Origin: Acidaminococcaceae bacterium UBA2453
GTDB taxonomy: Bacteria > Bacillota > Negativicutes > Acidaminococcales > Acidaminococcaceae
DNA: 16,731 nucleotides
Assembly (NCBI GenBank): GCA_002342505.1
Contig: DDQB01000038.1
Location: 18,124 to 34,854, forward strand
Direction of reading: 5' to 3'
Below the pieces are notes generated by a model, which worked only from the letters and a program-made list of their open reading frames with translations, did no database searches and had not been told where the DNA came from. Every line of letters starts with the position of its first letter. Positions within the stretch are counted from its first letter, which is position 1. Positions 10,652 to 16,731 of the stretch are shown one piece after another. The position numbers and the translations under genes are program-made.

Positions 10652-12499
10652 GTGAAAATATGTGAACTTTTTTTTGGAAGAAAAGAGAATAAAGAAGAGG
10701 CCCGGCTGAAGGCAGAGGAAAATTCTCTGGCGGAGGCATGGGAGCAGGATATGGCGGCATTGCAGGAAGAAGAGGAAGAAAAGCCCGCGCAGGCAGTAAC
10801 GGAAGATCCGGCTGGGGAAGAAAACGTTTCGGAGGCGGATCCCAATGCAGGGACTGTGGTTCCCGATGCCGGGGCTAAAACGGAAAAGGAACCGGGCGAA
10901 AAGAAAAATGATAACCGCTTCCTGAAGGGTACGCTGATCCTGACGGTTTCCAGTATCGTGGTCAAGGTCATCGGCGCGTTGAACTGGATCCTGCTGAGCC
11001 GTGTGCTGGGCGGCGAAGGAATCGGCCTGTACCAGATGGGATTTCCTATTTATCTGATGGCGATCACGGTTTCGTCGGCGGGCATTCCGGTTGCGATTTC
11101 TATTGTGACGGCGGAGAAAGTGGCCCAGCATGATTTCCGGGGGGCCGAGCGCGTATTCCATGTGACATTGCGTCTCCTGTTTGTGACAGGACTGGTATTT
11201 TCCATGGCGCTGTTTTTTGGCGCGCAAAAGTTGATCGACTGGCAGTTTATCCGGGATGGCCGGGCATATTATTCGATTATTGCGTTGTCGCCGGCTGTTT
11301 TCTTTGTAACGTTCCTTGCCAGCTTCCGCGGCTACTTGCAGGGCTGGCAGATTATGACACCGACGGCCTGTTCGGAAATTACCGAGCAGCTGGTGCGGGT
11401 TGGCACGATGCTGTTCTTCGCTTCGTATTTTATGCCCTACGGACTGGCGGCTGCGGCCGGCGGTGCCAGCATGGGCGCCGGTGCAGGCGCGTTCTGCGCG
11501 TTGCTGGTACTGATGTTCTTTTACCAGCGGCTGAAAAAAGATCTGAAGGCAAAGCGTGAACTGCAAAATTTAAATGCCGTGCCGGAAACTTCTTCGGCTA
11601 TCATCGGCCGTCTGCTGAAACTGGCCTTGCCGGTTTCCCTTACCAGCCTGATGCTGCCGATCGTGGCGAACCTGGATCTGCTCATCGTGCCGCAGCGGTT
11701 GGAAGCTGCGGGCTTTGATGTGCGTCATGCAACGGAACTGTTCGGCTATCTGACGGGCATGGCTGTTCCGTTGGTCAACCTGTCTACGATTTTTACGGCA
11801 GCGCTGGCCATCAGTATGGTTCCGGCGATTTCGGAAGCAAGAGCGCTGGATCAGCACGAAAATATCCTTCACAAGACCGGCGTGGCGTTCCGCGTGGCGA
11901 TGATCGTAACGTTCCCCTGTTTTATCGGGCTGCTGACGCTGGCGGAAAAGGTGGCGGGCCTGATTTATAATGCGCCTGGCGCGGCTCCCGCAATCCAGAC
12001 CATGAGTATCGGTATCGTGCTGCTGGGAATGCATCAGGTCAGTACGGCAGTGCTGCAGGGCATGGGGCGGACCAGTATCCCGGTCATCAATATGATCGTT
12101 GCCTGCGTTGCTAAGGTCTGCCTGAACTGGACGCTGACGGCGGTTCCCTGGCTTGGCATTAAAGGTTCGGCGATCGCTACGGTAGCGGATTTTGGCGTGG
12201 CGGCCCTGATCAATATGTATTTTATTTACAAACTGACCGGTTATAAGATGTCTGTTTCCGGTATTCTTAAGCCGTTGGCGGCGGCCGGGGTCATGGGCGC
12301 GGTTATACAGGGAGTGCTTTATGCGGCGTCCGGTCTGGGCGGCTGGGTGGTGCTTCTGTGTGCGCTGGTCGCTGCGGTTGTGTATACGGTGGTGCTGACG
12401 GCCATTGGCGGCCTGACGAAAGAAGATCTGGAAAGCATCCCGTATCTGGGGAACCGGCTGCTTCGCATCGGGCAGAAGCTGGGATTTTTTAGAAACTGA
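10652..12499 (+). CDS. SpoVB/MurJ-type lipid flippase (MOP superfamily) with acidic N-terminal extension
   Basis: A 615-residue membrane protein. The start is GTG 10652 behind GGGAAGA; the overlapping ATG at 10650 hits a stop at once. Residues 1-88 are an unusual cytosolic, Glu/Ala-rich, low-complexity extension. From about residue 90 the protein shows about 14 hydrophobic spans beginning FLKGTLILTVSSIVVKVIGAL, then LSRVLGGEGIGLYQMGFPIY, a signature of the SpoVB/YtgP branch of the polysaccharide exporters. Related proteins move undecaprenyl-linked precursors, including lipid II, across the inner membrane, so a cell-wall role is likely, matching the M23 peptidase gene that follows. Substrate cannot be decided from sequence. 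Family length is about 500-550, the excess being the N-terminal part. Confidence 0.85.
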   Translation: MKICELFFGRKENKEEARLKAEENSLAEAWEQDMAALQEEEEEKPAQAVTEDPAGEENVSEADPNAGTVVPDAGAKTEKEPGEKKNDNRFLKGTLILTVSSIVVKVIGALNWILLSRVLGGEGIGLYQMGFPIYLMAITVSSAGIPVAISIVTAEKVAQHDFRGAERVFHVTLRLLFVTGLVFSMALFFGAQKLIDWQFIRDGRAYYSIIALSPAVFFVTFLASFRGYLQGWQIMTPTACSEITEQLVRVGTMLFFASYFMPYGLAAAAGGASMGAGAGAFCALLVLMFFYQRLKKDLKAKRELQNLNAVPETSSAIIGRLLKLALPVSLTSLMLPIVANLDLLIVPQRLEAAGFDVRHATELFGYLTGMAVPLVNLSTIFTAALAISMVPAISEARALDQHENILHKTGVAFRVAMIVTFPCFIGLLTLAEKVAGLIYNAPGAAPAIQTMSIGIVLLGMHQVSTAVLQGMGRTSIPVINMIVACVAKVCLNWTLTAVPWLGIKGSAIATVADFGVAALINMYFIYKLTGYKMSVSGILKPLAAAGVMGAVIQGVLYAASGLGGWVVLLCALVAAVVYTVVLTAIGGLTKEDLESIPYLGNRLLRIGQKLGFFRN

Positions 12500-12558
12500 G
12501 GCAGTGTTGCCACGGATTTGTCATAAAAAAGAAATACAATGCGTGTGCAGGTTAATGG

Positions 12559-12594
12559 AAGCGCTGATTGTTTTTTATCGGCGGGCGCTTTTGT
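12559..12594 (+). terminator. Weak candidate terminator after the flippase gene
   Basis: AAGCGC (12559-12564) and GCGCTT (12585-12590) pair, with a short GAT/ATC extension across a bulge, followed by only TTTTG. A weak terminator or attenuator between two functionally related genes; read-through into the peptidase gene is likely. Confidence 0.4.
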
Positions 12595-12662
12595 GTGAAA
12601 CGATAAAATGTTGACAGGGTTTCGGTTGTAAATAGCGCGGCGATGAGTTATTTGGTGATGTA

Positions 12663-13661
12663 ATGGAAGAAAAGAACTGGGAAGAGAATCATAAAATTGA
12701 AAAATGTCCGGGAACGGATCCGGAACCGCAGATCGTAGTATCGCTTCCGGGAAAGAACGGGGAAACAAAAACCTTCTCCGTAAACCGTAAAAAAGCGATG
12801 ACGCTGGCGGGAGCCTGCGCTGCAGTTTTGATATGTCTTGCAGGCGCGGCCGGGTTTTACGGCTGGCAGTATCATCACTCCAAAGTGGATAAGGCGGCCT
12901 ATCAGGAGTACATGGCGCATAAGGAAGAACAGGAAGCGAAGCTGCAGTCGCTGCTGGATGATAATGAAAAAATGCTGCGCGACATGAGCGAGATACATAC
13001 GCTGGAGACAAAGCTGCGCAGGGCGGTGATCCAGAGCAGCGGCGACAAGGAATTTACCAGCAATATTGATTCGATTGGCGCTGCGGAAGGGGTGAAGTCC
13101 ACCGATCCCGCATACAGCGGAAAAGGCGGGCCCGGCGCTGACATCAGCATGCTGGATGTAGCGGCGGCGCAGAACAGGAATCTGACAGCGCAGATCGACC
13201 GGGAGAAGAAAAACATGCATGAACTTCTGACGGTGATTGAAGGACGCAATAACCGGCTTTCCATTTTACCGGACCTGTGGCCTACGGATGGCGGTGTGAT
13301 CAGTTCTCCTTACGGAGCAAGGACCGGTCCTATCAACGGCGGATATGACTGGCATCCCGGTCTGGATATTGCGGTGGATTTTGGCACGCCGGTGTATGCG
13401 GCGGCCATGGGCACTGTGGAAACGGCCGGCTGGAACGGCGGCTACGGGCAGTATGTGCGGATCCGTCACGGCAGCGGCTATGAAAGCGCCTATGGTCATA
13501 TGAGCGGTATCGCGGTATCGGCGGGGCAGGAAGTCCGCAAGGGCGAGATCATCGGCTTTGTAGGCAGTACCGGATACAGCACCGGCCCGCATCTGCATTT
13601 TGAGGTATTTGTAGATGGGGAAAATGTGGACCCGTGGTATATGCTGAAGAAAACAAATTGA
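12663..13661 (+). CDS. Membrane-anchored M23 (LytM-type) peptidase
   Basis: A 332-residue protein. A cytosolic N-terminus (1-45) is followed by one membrane span (about 46-68), an extracytoplasmic coiled-coil stretch (about 75-125 and 160-200) and a C-terminal peptidase M23 domain (about 205-328). Metal and catalytic residues are present: H231-x3-D235 (HPGLD), H279 (YGHM) and H310-x-H312 (HLHFE). It should therefore be an active zinc endopeptidase cutting peptidoglycan cross-links in the periplasm or wall, or an EnvC/NlpD-like amidase activator that kept the metal site. The ribosome site is weak (TTGGTGATG). The gene follows the flippase by 163 bp, and the pair may serve envelope growth. Confidence 0.92.
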   Translation: MEEKNWEENHKIEKCPGTDPEPQIVVSLPGKNGETKTFSVNRKKAMTLAGACAAVLICLAGAAGFYGWQYHHSKVDKAAYQEYMAHKEEQEAKLQSLLDDNEKMLRDMSEIHTLETKLRRAVIQSSGDKEFTSNIDSIGAAEGVKSTDPAYSGKGGPGADISMLDVAAAQNRNLTAQIDREKKNMHELLTVIEGRNNRLSILPDLWPTDGGVISSPYGARTGPINGGYDWHPGLDIAVDFGTPVYAAAMGTVETAGWNGGYGQYVRIRHGSGYESAYGHMSGIAVSAGQEVRKGEIIGFVGSTGYSTGPHLHFEVFVDGENVDPWYMLKKTN

Positions 13662-13677
13662 AGTGAACCGTAAAAAT

Positions 13678-13799
13678 AAAGAAACCGTGCGTATCCCTTC
13701 TTTCTCCGGATTGCATCGCAGGCGCATCGCAAGCAGGCTTGTGTTTTGTCGCGGCGCGGTTCGACATGAGAGTCTTTCCGGGATATGCGCGGTTTCTTT
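13678..13799. repeat. 122-bp element with 20-bp terminal inverted repeats
   Basis: The arm at 13678-13697 (starting AAAGAAACCG) pairs with the arm at 13780-13799 (ending GCGGTTTCTTT) over 20 bp with two G-U pairs when read as RNA. The 82-bp interior has a tandem GCATCGCA motif and a CAAGC-AG-GCTTG hairpin. It sits between the peptidase stop and the bioB promoter. It may act as a 3'-end structure of the peptidase mRNA, or be a small non-autonomous inverted-repeat element. A 64-codon frame crossing it appears spurious. Confidence 0.55.
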
Positions 13800-13845
13800 T
13801 CGTTATGGCGTGGTTGTCATTTTGGTAACCATTTTAATTTTTTGG

Positions 13846-13874
13846 TTGACTTATTAACTTTTGTTAACTATAAT
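13846..13874 (+). promoter_or_regulatory. bioB promoter
   Basis: TTGACT (13846-13851), 17 bp and perfect TATAAT (13869-13874). The BirA-type operator starts inside the spacer and covers the -10, so bound repressor would block polymerase. Confidence 0.88.
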
Positions 13875-13891
13875 AATGTTAACGTTTACAA
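13861..13891. promoter_or_regulatory. BirA (biotin repressor) operator
   Basis: TTGTTAAC (13861-13868), 15 bp, GTTTACAA (13884-13891): inverted half-sites with one mismatch that match the known BirA box pattern TTGTAAAC...GTTTACAA. It overlaps the -10 of the bioB promoter, implying repression when biotin is plentiful and a bifunctional HTH-carrying BirA elsewhere in the genome. Confidence 0.85.
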
Positions 13892-13938
13892 AACAAGGCG
13901 TTAACTAAATTACAAAAGTTGGAGAGAGGCATCGGATT

Positions 13939-14934
13939 ATGACGATTACGGAATTAACAGATAAAATTATCAACGAGGGGTATCGCATTACCCGGGAAAA
14001 TCTGGATAAAGAGCTGTTGCTGCATGCGGATCTGGAAGAGATGCTGGACTGTGCAGGCAAACTGCAGAAGCGTTACTGCGGAAACCTGGTAGATTTCTGT
14101 TCCATCATTAACGGACGCAGCGGGCGCTGCAGTGAAGACTGCAAGTATTGCGCCCAGGCGGCCTGCAATCACACGGGCATAGACGAATACGGTTTTCTGC
14201 CGAAGGAAAAAATTTTTGCGGCTGCCAAAGCAAATCAGGACGCCGGCGTAAACCGGTTTGCGATTGTAACGGCCGGTCGCGCGTTAAAGGGAAAAGATTT
14301 CGATAAAGCGATAGAAGCCTATAAAGAAATGCATGAAAAGCTGCAAATCAATCTCTGCGCTTCCATGGGATTTATTGACGCGGAACAGTTCCGGCGCTTA
14401 AAAGAAGCAGGCGTGACCAGCTATCACCATAACATTGAAACATCCCGCCGTAATTTTCCCAATATCTGCACGACGCATACGTTTGAAGATAAGATCCGCA
14501 CCATTAAAATTGCTCAGGAAGCAGGCATGTGCGTCTGCTCCGGCGGTATTATAGGCATGGGGGAAGACTGGGACGACCGTTTTGATATGGCTCTGACGCT
14601 GTCGGAACTGGGCATTGAATCGATCCCCATCAATGCGCTGATGCCGATTAAAGGAACGCCGTTGCAGGATATGCCGCAGATTTCCGCGGAAGATGTAGCC
14701 CGCACGATCGCAATCTTCCGTTTCATCAATCCGGAAGCAAATATCCGCCTGGCAGCAGGCAGGGGCATTCTGCCAAAGTCCGGCGCGACGGTGATGGGAC
14801 GCGGCGCTTCCGCCAGCATTACCGGTAATATGCTGACTACTGCCGGCGCTGCTACCATAAGCAGCGATATGCAGATGCTGAAGGATCTGGGACTGACGAA
14901 CAAAGAAGAAGAGGCCGTTTATCCGGAAGCGTGA
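13939..14934 (+). CDS. bioB: Biotin synthase, probably type II (auxiliary 4Fe-4S)
   Basis: A 331-residue radical SAM enzyme that inserts sulfur into dethiobiotin to make biotin. The radical SAM cluster motif is C64-x3-C68-x2-C71 (CSEDCKYC). Other BioB signatures are YHHNIETS, CSGGIIGMGE (200-209), INALMPIKGTPL and NIRLAAGR (269-275). The auxiliary-cluster cysteine that lies near RF in E. coli (C97) is replaced by alanine (A108, RFAIVTAGR), while extra cysteines occur at 177 (NICTTH) and 198 besides C140 and C200. This pattern fits the anaerobe-type BioB that carries an auxiliary 4Fe-4S cluster. It is a lone gene; bioA/D/F are not adjacent. GGAGAGAGG precedes the ATG, and a BirA operator overlaps the promoter. 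BioB identity is certain; the type is inferred. Confidence 0.95.
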   Translation: MTITELTDKIINEGYRITRENLDKELLLHADLEEMLDCAGKLQKRYCGNLVDFCSIINGRSGRCSEDCKYCAQAACNHTGIDEYGFLPKEKIFAAAKANQDAGVNRFAIVTAGRALKGKDFDKAIEAYKEMHEKLQINLCASMGFIDAEQFRRLKEAGVTSYHHNIETSRRNFPNICTTHTFEDKIRTIKIAQEAGMCVCSGGIIGMGEDWDDRFDMALTLSELGIESIPINALMPIKGTPLQDMPQISAEDVARTIAIFRFINPEANIRLAAGRGILPKSGATVMGRGASASITGNMLTTAGAATISSDMQMLKDLGLTNKEEEAVYPEA

Positions 14935-14991
14935 GTGGAAGACTTACGGCTTCAATAAAAAAATAAATGCGCGCTGAATGACGATACAATG

Positions 14992-15048
14992 AAACGCTGT
15001 GCCAGGAAATTTTCGGAAGGAAATCATCAGGTCGCAGCGTTTTTTATT
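14992..15048 (+). terminator. Terminator of bioB
   Basis: AAACGCTG (14992-14999) pairs with CAGCGTTT (15035-15042), followed by a T-rich tail (15040-15050). The loop is long (35 nt) and may fold further. It lies about 60 bp after the stop. Confidence 0.6.
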
Positions 15049-15106
15049 TTGCGGAAACGGGGCAGGCATGAAAACGGAAAACAAAATTCTCCTTTACAAA
15101 AATTAG

Positions 15107-15195
15107 TTGCAAAAAATGTTTGCAAAAAATTATGTGCACAATAATTTTAAAATGATACACGGCGTCTTTTTTTGATATAATAAAGATATAATAAA
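15107..15195 (+). promoter_or_regulatory. nagA promoter region with two pairs of direct repeats
   Basis: In the 345-bp gap between bioB and nagA two repeat pairs stand out. TTGCAAAAAAT occurs at 15107-15117 and 15120-15130, 13 bp apart. GATATAATAAA occurs in exact tandem at 15174-15184 and 15185-15195, giving two alternative TATAAT boxes. No good -35 is seen at 17 bp for either, so an activator or extended contacts may be needed. The repeats could be sites for an amino-sugar regulator. The rest of the gap is AT-rich without genes. Confidence 0.5.
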
Positions 15196-15279
15196 TAAGT
15201 GTGAAGAAGAAAACGGAACACGGCAGATTTTTTTGCGGGAAGAAGATTTTCCTTAAATTTTCTGAATGGAGCGTTACGC

Positions 15280-16629
15280 ATGCAGGCAATTATTAACGGG
15301 CGTCTGGTCTTAAGCGATAAAGTGCTGGACGGATGCGCTCTTTTATTTGATAAAAAAATTATCGGCATTGTTTCACGTGAAACAATAGACAGGGAGTGGC
15401 GGAATGGAAGATGCTGGCAGGGGAAGCCGCTTTTGTTGATTGATGCCGGAGGCGCGTATGTTTCGCCCGGATTTATCAATTTGCACATTCACGGCTGCGC
15501 AGGGGCGGACACGATGGATGCGGAAGAAGATACGTTAGCTGCGATGAGCGGATTTTTGGCGTCGACGGGCGTGACTGCATTCCTGCCGACGACGATGACG
15601 TATGACTTCCCGGCCATTCATAAAGCGCTGCAGCGGATTAGAAAGTGTATGACCGTGATGACGCGGCGGCGGGAAGAAAAATTCGTACCAGCGGCAGCGA
15701 AGAATGATAAAAAAGAGGTAAATGAAAGTATTAAAGTCAGCGTTCTTTCGGAAGCTAAGGAAACGATTCTGCAGCAAGAGGAGGGGTTCTCCCGGCAGAA
15801 GGCAAGTCCGGTTCCGCTGCCGGGAGCAAAGGTGTTAGGCGCGTATCTGGAAGGGCCGTTTATAAGTTGTGAATATAAAGGCGCCCAGAAGGAAGAGGAT
15901 ATTGTCGCTGCAGATTTTTCCCTGATCCGTGATTTTTCTGATGTGATCAAAGTTGTGGTTTTTGCGCCGGAAACGCTGCGGCAGGAACCGGAACAGTTAA
16001 AGGATTTTATTGGGCAATGCAAGGCGCATCATATAGTTGTTTCCCTCGGACACAGTGCGGCTGGATACGAAGAAGCGGTGCAGGCCATAAAAGGGGGAGC
16101 TTCCCATATTACCCATCTGTGCAATGCTATGACTGGACTGCATCACCGGAGCCCCGGGCTCTTTGGCGCCGCATTAGATACGGATGCAATCTGTGAACTG
16201 ATTGCCGACAATCTGCATGTGCATCCCGCGGTACAGCGGATCATCTACAGGGAGAAAGGCGCTGCGGGACTGGAGCTGATCACCGATTCCATGCGGGCGT
16301 GCGGATTGCCTGAGGGCGTTTCCGAACTGGGCGGGCAGACGGTATATGTTAAAAACGGGGAAGCCCGCCTGGCAGACGGGACCATTGCCGGCAGCGTCGT
16401 AACCATGGACCGGGCGATGGCGAATTTCCGACGGAATACCGGCGCGTCTGTTCCGGAAGTAGTAAGAATGGTAACGGAAAATCAGGCGCAGGAACTGGGG
16501 CTGTTTGAGAAAATTGGCAGCCTGTGTCCGGGTGCTGCGGCGGACATTACGATATTTAACGAAGATTTCACGATTTTACGCACATTCGTGGATGGGTGTG
16601 AGGTTTACAAGAACCCGGATTTTCAGTAA
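15280..16629 (+). CDS. nagA: N-acetylglucosamine-6-phosphate deacetylase with insertion
   Basis: A 449-residue amidohydrolase that converts GlcNAc-6-phosphate to glucosamine-6-phosphate and acetate in amino-sugar use and peptidoglycan recycling. Motifs in order: H69-x-H71 (HIHG), LEGPF with metal ligand E191, GHSAA (H258), HLCNAM (H279), HHRSPG, DNLHVHP, and TDSM with catalytic D336. Compared with the usual about 380-390 residues there is an extra charged, low-complexity stretch at about residues 128-182, between the TTMTYD region and the LGAYLEGPF strand. All catalytic residues are retained, so activity is expected. Codons 29-35 contain a perfect parS palindrome. No nagB is adjacent in the window. 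GGAG at 15268-15271 is the ribosome site. Confidence 0.95.
   Translation: MQAIINGRLVLSDKVLDGCALLFDKKIIGIVSRETIDREWRNGRCWQGKPLLLIDAGGAYVSPGFINLHIHGCAGADTMDAEEDTLAAMSGFLASTGVTAFLPTTMTYDFPAIHKALQRIRKCMTVMTRRREEKFVPAAAKNDKKEVNESIKVSVLSEAKETILQQEEGFSRQKASPVPLPGAKVLGAYLEGPFISCEYKGAQKEEDIVAADFSLIRDFSDVIKVVVFAPETLRQEPEQLKDFIGQCKAHHIVVSLGHSAAGYEEAVQAIKGGASHITHLCNAMTGLHHRSPGLFGAALDTDAICELIADNLHVHPAVQRIIYREKGAAGLELITDSMRACGLPEGVSELGGQTVYVKNGEARLADGTIAGSVVTMDRAMANFRRNTGASVPEVVRMVTENQAQELGLFEKIGSLCPGAAADITIFNEDFTILRTFVDGCEVYKNPDFQ
15367..15386. promoter_or_regulatory. parS centromere site (ParB binding)
   Basis: A perfect 20-bp palindrome centred on CACGTG contains TGTTTCACGTGAAACA (15369-15384), identical to the widely conserved bacterial parS consensus. 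It is embedded in the nagA coding sequence as codons for I-V-S-R-E-T-I. ParB nucleates here for chromosome segregation and SMC loading; such sites cluster around the replication origin, which would place this locus near oriC. Confidence 0.9.
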
Positions 16630-16731
16630 AATAAAAATAAGAATTTATGCGATGGCTGCCCGGGTGATGCCGCCTTCATAAGACGTCGCAAACGCTTCGG
16701 TGCGTGATCGCGCAACGTGCCGTTGGCACGA

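Noticed and set aside
10634..11566. 310-codon minus-strand frame opposite the flippase
   Set aside because: Composition (His/Arg/Gln-rich) is typical of an antisense shadow; the plus-strand protein is clearly the conserved one.
13663..13857. 64-codon frame with a C-terminal hydrophobic segment after the M23 gene
   Set aside because: GTG start with no ribosome site, it runs through the long inverted repeat and ends inside the bioB promoter; composition is unlike the neighbours.
16645..16731. Possible C-terminal end of a minus-strand gene at the right edge
   Set aside because: Twenty-eight open codons ending in TAA at 16645-16647 are too few to judge, the product is not recognised, and a short CGTGCC-GTT-GGCACG hairpin occupies the edge.

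Overview
The window joins two kinds of DNA. Bases 1 to about 9570 are most of a small integrated phage-type element, and bases about 9578 to 16731 are ordinary chromosome. The chromosomal genes (a reverse rubrerythrin, a SpoVB/MurJ-type flippase, an M23 peptidase, a lone bioB behind a BirA-type operator, nagA) and the strong Shine-Dalgarno sites point to an obligately anaerobic Firmicute. A Negativicutes-like host (Megasphaera/Dialister type) is my guess, but the sequence alone does not prove it. A perfect ParB-type parS palindrome inside nagA suggests the locus lies in the origin-proximal part of the chromosome.

Element layout. At the far left a leftward gene, probably the immunity repressor, begins and runs out of the window. 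It shares an interleaved promoter region with the rightward operon. Rightward come a Cro/Xre-like HTH protein, an excisionase-like HTH protein, a replication initiator with in-gene 12-bp repeats that look like an origin, a primase-helicase fusion, a hypothetical protein, a VRR-NUC nuclease, an unannotated 44-residue protein, a RinA/ArpU-like regulator, a terminase small subunit, a second TerS-like protein, a short but complete tail tape measure protein, a 51-residue protein and a strong terminator. The right part is an accessory zone: a ribbon-helix-helix gene with a TTG start and its own promoter/operator, a probable small RNA on the opposite strand, two uncharacterised genes, and a self-contained cassette (promoter, G/T-rich leader, coiled-coil protein, terminator). 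The element ends beside the 3' end of tRNA-Pro(UGG), where four phased TTTGGGTA-like repeats look like integrase arm sites. The opposite end and the integrase must lie left of the window.

The element has regulation, replication and packaging-recognition genes but no large terminase, portal, capsid, head-tail or lysis genes in the part seen. The order repressor, Cro, Xis, primase-helicase, TerS is that of a phage-inducible chromosomal island (phage satellite). What is unusual is an intact tape measure gene placed 5 bp after the TerS-like pair, which suggests a satellite that could redirect tail assembly or length as well as DNA packaging. A cleanly deleted prophage remains the main alternative.

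Chromosome layout. The leftward tRNA-Pro gene and a leftward reverse rubrerythrin gene each have a clear promoter and terminator. Rightward come the flippase with an unusual acidic N-terminal extension, the membrane-anchored M23 peptidase, a 122-bp inverted-repeat structure, bioB with sequence features of the 4Fe-4S (type II) biotin synthases, and nagA with an approximately 50-residue insertion and the embedded parS site.
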